Source of the DNA: Nipponacmea schrenckii
Lineage: Eukaryota > Mollusca > Gastropoda > Lottiidae
Direction of reading: 5' to 3'
Assembly (NCBI GenBank): GCA_030562195.1
Contig: CM060203.1
Coordinates: 14,698,534-14,762,533, forward strand
DNA: 64,000 nucleotides
The notes beneath the pieces were generated by a model. It made no database searches and was not told the origin of the DNA. It saw only the letters and a list, made by a program, of their open reading frames with translations. Shown here in pieces: positions 48,570 through 59,699 of the stretch (position 1 is the first letter of the stretch; the number at the start of each line of letters is the position of its first letter). The position numbers and the translations under genes are program-made.

Positions 48570-51500
48570 ATGTCAGCAGAAGTAAGTATGATTATGGATT
48601 AATTTGAAACAATTTTATAGTTACGTTTCATTTTTAGTAAGCCATTTCTATTTCTTCTTTATAATTTCTTTGTTATGATCAGAACTCACGATATTTTGAA
48701 ATGTCTTTTTACTACCGAACGAAGTGCATCTAGTTTATTTGTTATGATACTGAGGGGCCAAAAAATTGTCGTCGCATGTCTTCATTGGCATGTTAGGTCT
48801 GGGACATTTCAAATATATTATTCTTGGGGTTTTTTTCTTAGTTCACAACAGCAGCAGAGGAGGTGAAGAATTTAAAAGAAAAACCAGCAGATGCTGAAAT
48901 GTTAGAAATTTATGCCCTATATAAGCAGGCTACAGTAGGAGACATTAATACCAGTAAGTACCAGTCATATATTATACTGTACTGGTAGGCCTATGTTAAA
49001 GGAATTGTATAGAGGTTTTCTTAATTTTTCATATTTGTTGGGGACACTGATCGGATCAATTTGCACTGTTTAAAAATTCATCCAGGTGTCTATGGTTCCT
49101 GCAATTCCAAAAATGAAGCATTTTATCCTATTACTAATGTAAAGGGCCTTTTGTGGTATAGGCAAATTTTGTAATTTATGACCTAATCAAACAATTTTTT
49201 AGTGACTGAAAATTTCAATGATGCCATTGGATCATGTCATGTTTTGGAGTGTTAATTATCATACAGAACCGATCTGTATAGTTTTTTAGACCTGTTTAAA
49301 GTTTCCAAAATGTTTTTCAATAATTTGATATAATATAATAGCTTTAATTGACCTTGTTGGTTATTTTTTTAACACAGTTTATTTGGTGTTAACACTAGAC
49401 AATATACTATATTAACATGAAGAATGAGTTCAAATGTCATGTTATGTGTAGCGTTAACACTAACACAAGATTTTACTCCACACAGCATCTGTGATACAAA
49501 TAAAAGGATTAAGAAAACCTCTGTACAATCCCTTTAACTCTATTCATGTTCTAATAAAATGATGGCAGTTTTATATACTGGTATTGATTTTTACCATGTT
49601 GCAACTTCATGGTTTAACAGTTCTCTCTAGAGGCAGGTGAAGACATAGAACATAAATGCCATAGCCAGTGACTTTGACAGTGCTAAAACAGATGGCAGGA
49701 TGTCACTTTTAAACAACATTAACTGTTTTACAACTGCTTCATAGTCAGAGGGTGAATTGGCACTTACTAATTAGACAGTTGGTTAGTTTGTACTTTATAG
49801 AGGTAGAATCATTGTCGTCTGCTTGAGTGGTCCAAATTGTATAGATTTCTGCTGCATCAACAGTTAGATGGAGAAACCATCTTGCAACCATTGAAATATA
49901 TAATTTTGTTGAGTGAACTATGTAGGTTATTCAAAGTTCAAAATGACATAATCTTCCCTATCAATGTAGTAATGTGGGTCATTTTGATTTATTTTTGATA
50001 ATAAATGGCTACATTCTTTCTTCACTTGGCAGTTCAAAGGAAATATCAGTATAGGGCAAAGTCCATTGCAGTTGGTTAAACATGCTCAATTTTTTTTCTT
50101 TCTGTGCAGAACATTGCCCTGTCCACATCCCTTCCCCTAAAGGAAAATTGTGTCTTAGTATGAACATAAAATATTAGTTCTCAAAATGGTCAATATGAGT
50201 ATATTTTGCATCAGTGAACTAACCTGGTGTCATTAAGTTACAAAATTCCTTAAAATCTCAAAACCAACCATTTTTTGAAAAAGCACATAATCAATTTATT
50301 AACTATTTTTCTATAATCAAATGCATCTTTATGGATAATTACTTAGTATTTTGGATATTTATTTTATGTTATTTATGGCAGGTAAATAAGATAATTAGAG
50401 CTATTATTGGCCAAGTTTCAAATTTTCAAATTTAATGTTTATTCTAAGACCTATTTTCCCCTTTAAAAAGGACAGGGTTTCCATAAAGAAGAATGGCTAG
50501 TCACCAAAGATTGTTAGTGATATGTTACCTTTTGTTTTATTACAGCACGACCAGGCATGTTAGATTTTACTGGTAAAGCTAAATGGGATGCATGGGAGGG
50601 CAAGAAAGGTAAGATTTATCTCAATTGGACTTTGAGCTAGTGTGACTCATGGAGTTAGACACTCCCAAGCTAATTTTTAATCTTCAGGTCTCCTGGTTTG
50701 GAATTTTGAAAGGGTTAAAATAGTGACTTGAACCAGGTTAACCTTGTTCACATTAATCTTACAATGGTATAGTAAAAGAACAAGTTATAGATTTATATGA
50801 CATTTTTAAGGATAGATACTTCTAGAATATTTATTACTCTCAGTGCTGCAATATGGTTCTCAAACCATCATCAGGAATATAATGAATTTTCATTGTATTG
50901 ACGTTAATAAGATAATTTAAGGATAGATACATGTATGTCTAGAATATATATAACACTCAATGCTGCAATATGGTTCTCAAACCATTATCAGGAATATAAT
51001 GACTATAATTTTATTCCTGATGATTGTTGAAGAACCACAATGAAACGACAGATAAAATAAAAATATTCTACCAGTATCTATCCATAAATTTTCTTATTTG
51101 TCCTGTGATGGATAATCAAAAAGTTGTGTAGATTAAACAAGAAATAAGTCTCATGTATACATATTACAGATTCATTAACAAATGAAAAAAAGTAGGCTAA
51201 TGTTGTGTCTAATTTCCCACATTGCACACTGTTTGGTGTTTTGTATCTTCCTTGCCATGAAGAAAAATAGTTATTTTAATTTCAACCTTATATCTTGTTG
51301 ATAGGAACAAGCAAAGAAGATGCAGAAAAGGCCTACATTGCCAAAGTAGCTGAATTAAAAGGGAAATATGGAATGAGTAAGTATAGTTTACGAAAAAATT
51401 TGGAAAGTGGAAACGCTTTTTCTCGTTCGGCAATAGAGAAGTACTAGTTTTGCGTTCCCACACGCGACATCGGCAGTCTTGTGCATCGCGACCTGTCAAT

Positions 51501-51784
51501 AATGTGCCACAATTTTGATCGAGACTAAAGTGGTTTGGGAACCAGATACACTCAGTGGAAACGCAGCGTGTTAGGCAATAAAGCTGTCTTTAAAGCTACC
51601 TTTACTTCACGATTCCAAGTGGAAACGCAGTTATTTTGCAAATAGAATGTAGAGCTGTTACTTCACTTTCAACCTTTTGTGCTCTAAGGGATACAACTCC
51701 AAAGGACACTTCCATGAGTTATTTAAGGAAAAAAGTGAACAAACATAGATAAATAATCAAAATAATTTTTTCATTTCAGAATAA
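48570..51784 (+). CDS. ACBP: acyl-CoA-binding protein (ACBP/DBI)
   Basis: Five coding exons: 48570-48581, 48842-48953, 50546-50608, 51305-51376, 51780-51784. They join to 264 nt, 87 aa, the usual length of single-domain ACBP. The protein is a four-helix cytosolic carrier that binds long-chain acyl-CoA esters. Diagnostic sequence: [12 protein letters not shown], then [11 protein letters not shown] (28-38), [16 protein letters not shown] (43-58) and [14 protein letters not shown]. The expected ligand-contact residues are present (Tyr28, Tyr31, Lys32, Lys54, Tyr73). The first coding exon holds only four codons and the last one completes Lys87 before the TAA, so both ends are easy to miss. Introns 2-4 hold repeats. 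The 3' UTR probably runs to an AATAAA near 52190. Confidence 0.95.
50800..51070. repeat. duplicated segment with hairpin in ACBP intron 3
   Basis: Two adjacent copies (about 50805-50915 and 50920-51005) share 'aaggatagatac', 'tctagaatat', 'tgctgcaatatggttctcaa' and 'atcaggaatataatga'. After the second copy, 'ttattcctgatgattgttga' and 'agaaccac' form an imperfect inverted match to it. Looks like a small mobile-element remnant. Confidence 0.6.
51185..51260 (+). mobile_element. SINE-body fragment in ACBP intron 3
   Basis: 'taatttcccacattgcacac' and 'tgtttggtgttttgtatctt' match the central body of the SINE family. It lies just upstream of ACBP exon 4. Confidence 0.5.
51395..51645. mobile_element. 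non-autonomous DNA-element copy ('ggaaacgc' family)
   Basis: In ACBP intron 4. Shares several blocks with 28150-28505 ('gctttttctcgttcggcaat', 'agtactagttttgcg', 'gtttgggaaccagatacac', 'ctttaaagct'). The motif 'gtggaaacgc' occurs near the left end, at about 51560 and at the right end (51632), suggesting terminal repeats. Confidence 0.65.
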
Positions 51785-52199
51785 CTGCAGATAGTAATTC
51801 AGTCGAGTTTGAAACAATTTTTTCTAATGCCAACTTTTTTATTTCACCTATTTATTATTTGTTTTTGTTTTTTAATCAATTTCATTACATCCCAATATTT
51901 AAATTTTAATGTTGTGGAAGAAATTTTTTTTTTTAAAAGCTATTTCTAAAGATGATAGAGCTAAATATTCTCATTACAAATTGTTGATGTCAATAAACTA
52001 TACTTGATGACCCATGGAGCCTATTTTCCATCGGTATCTGTCATGACTGGCACATATGTCCTGGTTAAATTTAAGTGCCTCATATTATGAATTTTGCTAT
52101 AATTTTGATCATAACATAGCAAGATAATTTTGTTCTATTGAAAGCTTAGTTTGTTAATTCTTTTTTTTAAACTTTTTTCTATTATGTAAACAATAAATG

Positions 52200-54650
52200 G
52201 TATTAAAATTCTAGAAAAAATAAAATATTTCTTAATTTGTATAGGTCTATTGGTGGATGTATGTTGTTGGTACACTAGGCTGTTAGTTATTTCATAATCA
52301 CTCACCAGAACATTGCCTGTGTTTTTCCTCTTTTATCTTATACCCTGACTGCAATAGCCATCTTTTTTTTGTATCTCAGGGATTTGATTGGATAATATTC
52401 CAGCAAATACAGTAGTGTTGGGCAATCAGAAAAAAAATATAATCGAATAATCGGAGCACCATAATCGAAACACGTCAATGTCAATATAAGGGCTGTTGAT
52501 TTATTTTTTGTCAAAGCGGACATATTTTAAACGATGTTTTGTTGATGTCAAATATATGCCCCACTAATCAACTAGCATCAAACTGTAAACTGTTTTTCAA
52601 TGCCATGAATATTTACTTATATTCAGCAGAATTGAACCTAAAACCTTCTGAACATACTGTTGTATATCACATCACAATAACAAATCAATCTGCAGTAATT
52701 AATATTTTTGTCCAAGGTACAAACACCGATTTTTAGTTAACTTTCACACCAATTCTGAGAAAAATGTTTCCCGTGGACGTCTGTATATATAGTAACTGTT
52801 TCATATAATAGTTGTAAGCAGAAAGGAACGATACAACTTAATATATAATTACGCAAATTTTTTGCAAGGAATAGTAAAATTTCAAAGTAAATAACTTGCT
52901 AGTGACATTTTATTGAACTTTCTGTCAACTTTATAACTCTTAAAAGAAGAATTTCTCAATAACCGGCAAACAATCATCGTCAAGAATTCTATTTTTGAGG
53001 GTCAACAATTTCTTCGCCATGTAGTGACGATCGGAAGATAAGTTAAATAGACTTGATATACAATAATATCTGTGAATAATGACCGATTAAAATTTAACTG
53101 CATAACTATAGGATCAAAGTAAAATTTACACGATATAAAGGAACATGACGCTTTTTTTTTAAATTTTCGATGATGTCGCCGGGTTTCGAATGGGAATCGA
53201 TTAGTCACGCCATTGGACTTTAAACGACCGATAATCGTGACATTACTAAAATACAGCCAATCAGAGCTGCTGACATTCAGCTTTGTTTAACATTATTGCT
53301 TCAGACTTTTTGTCCAAAGCTGATTGCCCTATTGGCAAACAAATAGTGCATTCGTAAACATTTTTTTGATACACAAATTGTTGCAAATGCAGTCAAGGTA
53401 TAAGACGAAGTTTATACTAGCTTGATATCGTGAAGATAAAGTTCTTCACATATTAAAAAAAATTCTTTGAGTTGGGTTATTTTTTTACACAGCTATACAC
53501 AATATACTTACATATCTGACCATGAGCTGATGTTAATGGTCAAATTAGAAATTGTAATTAAATTCTAATGAAAACTAATTCAAGCACAAAACATAATATT
53601 AAGATCAATCCGACCACAAAAAAATCTATTATCTACGACAAAAATGCTAGAAAACCATTTAAGTTTTATGGCCCCGTTATGGAACAGTCGTAGGTTAATG
53701 ACCGCGGTTGACCAACATTATTGCAATAGAACTGACAGGCCTATACAACAATTCTCGGCAGTTTCCGTAACGGGAGTGCTCATTCAACAATTCACGTTCT
53801 ACTGTCTTCGTAATATCTTACCTACATATATTCGGAAATCCTCGGGAGGCTCTGTGAAGCGTACCTTTCACGGTTGACCTAATGGTATAATAATGAATGG
53901 TATATTGAATTTGTTATTTTTACAAAAGGCGTAGTTGTTGCGTAGATAGTTAAACTAGTTGCTAACGTCGGAGAAATTTTTTTCGCTTTAAACATCCAGG
54001 TAGGCTTTTACTTGTTATTTATTTTACTCACTGCACACTTTATGACACAATTTTTACACTCCACTCAGCATTAAATAGGCTTAGGCTTTAGGTTCTTAGA
54101 TTTACGGAATTTGAGAAATGTGTATCTGATCCCATTCGTGCTTGCCTGAATTCTGAAAGAATTGTAATCCTCACACGAAAATGTATTTTGGATACCAATG
54201 GTTGTTGGGAACCAAACCTTAATGCAATTTCTGTAAAGCATATAATGCTGCATATATGAATGGCATTCTAAAATAACTATCTCTTTAAATTTGGAAATTA
54301 AATTATCTTTTTAGAAAAGTATAAGGGGGCATTCTGTTAGGGTTTTCTTTGTAAGGTCGAAATTCATCAACAAAAAAAATAAAAAATAAAAAATCGTGTC
54401 TTGAATATAGCGCATCCATGACGCATTTGAACTCTGCATAAAGTACACTAGGAGCTGAGCAAATGACGGAGACTTGGCCTGTTGGCAATCGAAAAAAACT
54501 TACCACTAAGCCTACAATTTTGCTGGTGAATATTCACTCCATATTGTGTATTCCTATATAAAACATAAAATGGTAGAGTTTATCCACAGTATTGTGAGAG
54601 TGTAGGTCTGAAAGCCCAATTACTGTAAAAGCGCATAACTCTGTTTTAGA
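52200..54650. other. intergenic, no gene seen
   Basis: Between ACBP and the first methyltransferase gene. A weak SINE-like segment lies at about 54440-54540 ('ttggcctgttggcaatcg'). The open frame at 53644-53877 has no recognisable product. Confidence 0.45.
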
Positions 54651-54656
54651 TTCAAA

Positions 54657-56899
54657 ATGGCTGTAAGTGAAGATCCAACTTTTAAGAAATTGTATAATTC
54701 AACACCCAATGGACAAGTGCATTATAAGGATCTCGTAAAAGATAGAGAAGGTCTGACGAAAGAGCAAATAGTTCAAACATTTGACGTTTGGGTTGGAAAA
54801 GGTACTTACGAATCGGTAAGCTTTCTTGCCAGTTATCTTTTCTTCTTTATACGCCTTAGTCCCAGTCTTGTTGTCAATCTCTCTTTCCATGCCAAGCTGT
54901 TTCACGACGTTTTTATATCCGAAAGAACGAGCTCTTGTCACTATTCAAACTGACAGATGAGAATTATATTTCCAGAACCAACGTCGACAGCAAGTAGTTC
55001 TGCGGCCTTCTATCTGTTGCTTTCTGCTTAAGAAATAAACTAAATAGACTGTCCCATTTTTATGCTTGGAAACACACGGAACATGAGTTAACTTCTTTAC
55101 CCGATTATACTACTTTAATATTTCATTGTAGGACACACGTAGGCTGAAATATGCCGGACCCGAGGTCACTGCCAAAAGCGTCTCCAAACTTTACGCCGAT
55201 GCTCAGAGAAAAGATATTAAAATACTCGACGTAGCTGCTGGTACTGGCTTGTTATCACGAGAGGTAGGTCAAAGCACGTGCACAATGCAAATATTGTTTT
55301 ATGTTATGAAACTTTATATTTCAAATTATGAAAACTTTTTCAGTTAAGAAAATATGGATTTAAGAATATTGACGCCGTTGATCCAAGTGAGAAATCCAAA
55401 GAATCGGCTATGAAAGATGGTCTATATGATAGATATGTAGTAGATTATGTTGATGACCATGATCTGGATATTCAGTCAGGTATAGGTCTAAGTTTAAAAT
55501 TCTATGTTAATCAGATACGTAGACGGTTTAGTATCTAGTGCTGGCACAATATATTGTTGAATCGATTTATCGCCATACAACATGCCACGATACGCATATA
55601 GCATCGCGGGTTCGTGTATCGATACCTGACGATACATGGCATTCCATAGAAAAGAGGGTAATATTAGTCGGTTGTGAATTCAAGCATATCACATCTTAAA
55701 TTCCTATATATTCAAATAACTTACAAGACGATGGGCCCCCTATGATCTTTATTACCTAAATACCACACTACTTTTCGTAACCTTAATTTTATTTAATAGT
55801 CGATGGATGTTATTGAAACATCTGACCAACGCTTTTTTAAATTTCATTGACCAGATTAAAATTTGAGATAACAATACACGGCCAATTAATTTTAGTTTGT
55901 AATTTGGACATTATTATTTACAGAGTATTTATAAATATATATATATAAAAATATATTTATAAATAAAATTTAGAGTCAGTTGTATTGTAATTCATATCCA
56001 CTGTCATGAAAAACCAGTTTAGTTCAGAATTTTGATCCCTCAAAAATAAATTATAGAAAACTGCCTCACAATATACAAATCGAGAATGCTCTGACACTTT
56101 ATCTAATACCGTACCCTATATCGGGATACAAATCATGAACTTTAAAAAATTTCAGCCTGGTTCCCCCTTTTGATGCAGGGGGCTGACATGCAAAAAGTGT
56201 CTTGTCGTTCAAGACCATAAACCGAAGCCCCATATTTTATGCACGTTAAAGATTCCTTGACAGTTGGAAACCGCAGATAGAGAAATACTGCTCTCCAGGC
56301 AAATTTTTTTCTCAATGCACCCTGCATGACGTTGATATCTTTCATTTTTTACAGAGACATATGATTGTGTAGCTTCAACAGGAGGATTTTCTGCAGGATT
56401 GATGTCTGGTAGTGCCATAAAGGAATTCATCCGAGTTGCTAAAATAGGTAAAAAACATTTTCTATGTCTTATACAATAAACACTAATCGGTGACTGATAA
56501 AGGGAATTGGGTTCTCTTTTCTTTAACCGTATCTTAAAATTGCCACGATGCTCAAAATAAAAAGAAAAACAAAAATAATCGAATAAAACTGGCATGGTAG
56601 GATAATGCATGTGCATATTGGATGATTTCGCTATTTCTGTGTTTTAGGGGGAATTAAATAATTGAAAGAACTGGAATACAAACTCTCTGTATACAATTTT
56701 CACCGTTATTTCAGGTGGTATGATCTGTTTCAGTATGACAAATTTCCCTAACACTGCTGAGTGGGACAGGTTCGAAACCTGGCTGGTGCAGTATGAAGAA
56801 TCGGGCGTGTGGCAGAGACTCAGCAAAACTCCCGTGGAATTGTATTTTGATAGTGTTCCTGGAACAATTTATGTATTTACCAAATTAAAACCTTTATGA
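54657..56899 (+). CDS. METTL27: METTL27-like SAM methyltransferase, copy A
   Basis: Five exons: 54657-54815, 55132-55263, 55344-55479, 56355-56447, 56715-56899. They join to 705 nt, 234 aa, close to human METTL27 (WBSCR27, about 245 aa). Class I Rossmann methyltransferase: motif I is ILDVAAGTG (84-92), followed by NIDAVDPSEKS with the acidic ribose-binding residue at about Asp110, then YDCVASTGGFSAG (motif IV region), IKEFIRVAKIGGMICFSM, and a C-terminal beta-hairpin region ending FTKLKPL. The N-terminal DREGLTKEQIVQTFDVW segment is the usual lid helix of the family. The start codon follows an acceptor-like 'gttttag' at 54649. The physiological substrate of METTL27 is not established. A second copy lies 8 kb downstream on the same strand. 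Confidence 0.9.
55925..55972. repeat. AT-rich palindrome in METTL27-like intron 3
   Basis: 'tttataaatatatatat' reads into its inverse 'atatatttataaa'. A simple-sequence hairpin. Confidence 0.55.
56150..56350 (+). mobile_element. SINE-like copy in METTL27-like intron 3
   Basis: Contains 'gggggctgacatgcaaaaag', 'gcacgttaaagattccttga', 'cagttggaaaccgcagat' and 'aatgcaccctgcatgacg'. It ends directly at the acceptor of exon 4 (ag at 56353-56354). Confidence 0.7.
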
Positions 56900-57435
56900 A
56901 AATTTATTAAAATATTATGCTTATCCATATGCGATTTTTGATGCCCACGGGTAAGTATGGGCGTATATTGTAATCGCACTGTCGGTCCGTCCGTTCACAT
57001 TTACCTCGTGCTCACTCTACAGGCTACAAATCTTCAAGGATTCTTTTGGTTTTTATTTTGTGGGTCAGTGTCATTATGAAGATGATCCCTCCTTTAATTC
57101 TGATTGGCGCTTGAAAATTTCTATGGCTTCTCTGATTTCCCGTGTTTGTTTGTGGTGGATTAAATTGAGGAGTAGTATACCATAAAAACTGTGTTCATTA
57201 TTCAAGTGCTTCCTACCCCTAAATGTCGCTTAGTATTATATTACACATACGTTAAATACGGTCGAACTACTTTTTCTACGGACTCGAATGATGGAGTCGC
57301 CATTTTTGTTTTCAAAAGCCATGTCGCTTAGCGATTCCAAGCTGCAGTGTCAACTAAGAATAACTCAAATGACAACAAATTACCATTAAACCATATGTCG
57401 TCTGATTAGTATGTAATAAAAGTAGAACCGCACAC

Positions 57436-57532
57436 GTGTCTATAGGTTTTCAATATTGCATGAGGGGCTTGGCGCACACTCTTAGTATCACTACGCCAAG
57501 CCCCTCATGCAATATTGAAAACCTATAGACAC
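57436..57532. repeat. perfect 39-bp inverted repeat (hairpin)
   Basis: The 5' arm (57436-57474) begins 'gtgtctataggttttcaata' and the 3' arm (57494-57532) is its exact reverse complement; the loop is 19 nt. Weaker complementarity continues outward on both sides ('agtagaaccg' / 'cagttctact', 'acatatg'), for a total stem of roughly 70 bp with mismatches. It lies between the ends of the converging METTL27-like copy A and the minus-strand gene. Confidence 0.92.
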
Positions 57533-57555
57533 TTAAGTGCAGTTCTACTATTTTA

Positions 57556-58067
57556 TCACATATGCGAAAAAAAATTGTATTTAATAAAGAAAGGGAACCA
57601 ATTGCCAAATAATAATATATCTTCAGGTCTTTTTATTCTCATCTTGTTTTTAGACAATGATTCTGTCTTGGTCGGTTCACTTACTGGTAACTTGACTAAT
57701 GTTACCTGCTGTCGAGATTTCTGAACCATTGGCCAACCTTCTTCTAGTAACTTATTGATCTCTTTTTCATGAGGTTTAGATTTTTGGAATTTTTTATCTG
57801 AAATAAATAACAAGAAGTAAATGAAACGATGATTTATAAAACGATCAGTGTTTGTTTGTTTGTTGCAGGATTAGTTAATAAAACATATATGTACGGTTAA
57901 AGCGTCTTAGCATTGTTCAATGATCCGTTTAAACATCTGAAGAATAGCTAAGAAATTATGGAATTAAAATACATTTATTAATAAAGCCTACCAGCTCCAG
58001 ATGTATTACTTCTATTTCTTTTACCGTTATTTGGCTCCACGAGTTTTATATTTCTGAGATAGTGCAT
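57556..58067 (-). CDS. unrecognised protein, last two exons
   Basis: Minus-strand exons 58067-57992 and 57797-57556 join cleanly in phase 1. If the ATG at 58067-58065, which starts right at an acceptor, is the initiator, the product is 105 aa. It is basic, with KRNRSN, KKFQKSKPHEKE and MRIKRPED, and ends in the aromatic-rich LLFGNWFPFFIKYNFF. No domain is recognised. The terminal open frame comes within 24 bp of the perfect hairpin. It is flanked by two plus-strand methyltransferase copies, so it lies inside a local duplication zone or between its units. Confidence 0.5.
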
Positions 58068-58256
58068 CTAAAAATATTAATATTTTTAGTCAGTTAAGTG
58101 ATTATTTAAAAAAAGCATTTCTTGTTTGTCTCAAAGCATGCAGGGTTATATGTCGTCAATGGACGCAAAACAACAATTTGTTAGCTCTTTTTATAAATAA
58201 AAGTTAAACATATCACGAATAACTGAAATACGATAAAAATAAAACATATATTCTAC

Positions 58257-58534
58257 CTTCATATTTTGTTCCGGGTTTGTATTTTCTTTTCCCGTCCAAC
58301 AAAATATCACTATTTTTTCCGAACAAGATGTTACCTATATTTAAGATGTGACCTGTATTCCCCATTAAGATGTTACCATTGTTCTCAGTAGGTGTATCAG
58401 GTGTATTTTTACAGTTAGGTTGATTTGATTGAACTGTTGGAAGTTTTTTTATTCTGTCTCCAAATCTGTCAAATTCTCCAACTTTATAAAAGTCCAAAAA
58501 TTCTTCGTACGTTTGTTTTGCATAAACATTCATA
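58257..58534 (-). CDS. probable upstream exon of the unrecognised gene
   Basis: Open frame with protein-like composition (YEEFLDFYKVGEFDRFGDRI, then KLPTVQSNQPN). It is followed by a short internal repeat (NGNILMGN, GHILNIGNILFGKN) and a basic end, finishing at a good donor ('tatgaag|gtagaa', 58257/58256). A Met codon at 58534 lies next to a SINE copy, and the frame continues into the SINE. The phase is 1, whereas the next exon needs phase 0, so direct splicing would meet a stop after about 13 codons. Either another exon intervenes, this is a separate transcript, or the gene is broken. Confidence 0.4.
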
Positions 58535-58537
58535 TTT

Positions 58538-58665
58538 GGGGCTGACATGGCAAAATCGTCTAGTCGTTCGGATGGAAAATAAACCGAGGCCCGGTCCCTC
58601 ATCACCCGTCTTCATTTGGTACAGAACAGTGGGATGTAAAACTCCATTCATTTTATTTTGTTTTC
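58538..58665 (+). mobile_element. SINE-like copy with internal deletion
   Basis: 'ggggctgacatggcaaaatc', 'tagtcgttcggatgg' and 'aaaccgaggc' are the body start. It jumps to the tail 'tggtacagaacagtggg', 'atgtaaaactccattcattt'. It abuts the start of the unrecognised minus-strand exon. Confidence 0.7.
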
Positions 58666-58669
58666 ACAC

Positions 58670-59090
58670 CCTGTTCCTCCGACGTGATATATTCTGCTTT
58701 CCTTAATCCCTGGGGACACGGTACCACAATGCAGTCAAAAGGTATTTTCCCCTGCTTCTTACAACTCCGTAGGTTTAGACTACCCTTGTATTTTGGTACC
58801 ATGTGGGGCACGGACAACATGTAAAATATCTGGTAATATTAAGATAGACTCATTAATGGTTCAGCTTTGTATAAAAGATGGGCTTAAGATTTAGTGAAAA
58901 TTCTCAAAATCTTGAGACCCAAGAATGGGTACTTGATATTATCATTACTAGTAATTTGATAGTAAATAACTCAGAGACTAAGATGACCAATTTGATTTTA
59001 TGGCCTCTCACTCGTAGTGGCTCATAATATATACTTTAAAGGACGATATTCTAGAACTAACTAACAAAAACATTCTTGGTATAATACAGA
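58670..59090. other. intergenic, no gene seen
   Basis: Possible promoter side of the minus-strand gene. Nothing is recognised. Confidence 0.4.
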
Positions 59091-59094
59091 TTTA

Positions 59095-59695
59095 TTCTAA
59101 ATAATAATTAGAGCGACTATACAAAATCGAGCCCTTAAATCGAGCTCTATCAGTTGGTAAAGCATTTTGACTATATAGATAAAATAAATGGAGCTCTATC
59201 AGCTGGTAAAGCATGATGACAATACAGATTAGTAAATCGAGCTCTATCAGCTGGCAAAGCATGATGACTATACAGATTAGTAAATTGAGCTCTATCACCT
59301 GGCAAAGCATGATGACTATACAGATTAGTAAATTGAGCTCTATCAGCTGGTAAAGCATGATGACAATACAGATTATTAATCGAGCTCTATCAGCTCGTAA
59401 AGTATGATGACTATACATAATAGTAAATCGAGCTCTATCAGCTGGTAAAGGATGATGCTATACAGATAAGTAAATTGAGCTCTATCAGCTGGTAAAGCAT
59501 GATGACAAAACAGGTTAGTAAATCGAGCTCTGTCAGCTGGTAAAGGATGATGCTATACAGATAAGTAAATTGAGCTCTATCAGCTGGTAAAGCATGATGA
59601 CAAAACAGGTTAGTAAATCGAGCTCTATCAGCTGGTAAGCATGGTGACTATATAGATATAGTAAATTGAGCTCTACACGCTGGTAAAGCGAATAG
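59095..59695. repeat. 48-bp satellite array
   Basis: About 12 units with core 'gagctctatcagctggtaaa', 'gcatgatgactata' and 'cagattagtaaat'. Two longer units repeat as a pair at about 59440-59610, a higher-order duplication. The minus-strand frame is open because 48 is divisible by three. Confidence 0.92.
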
Positions 59696-59699
59696 TTGG

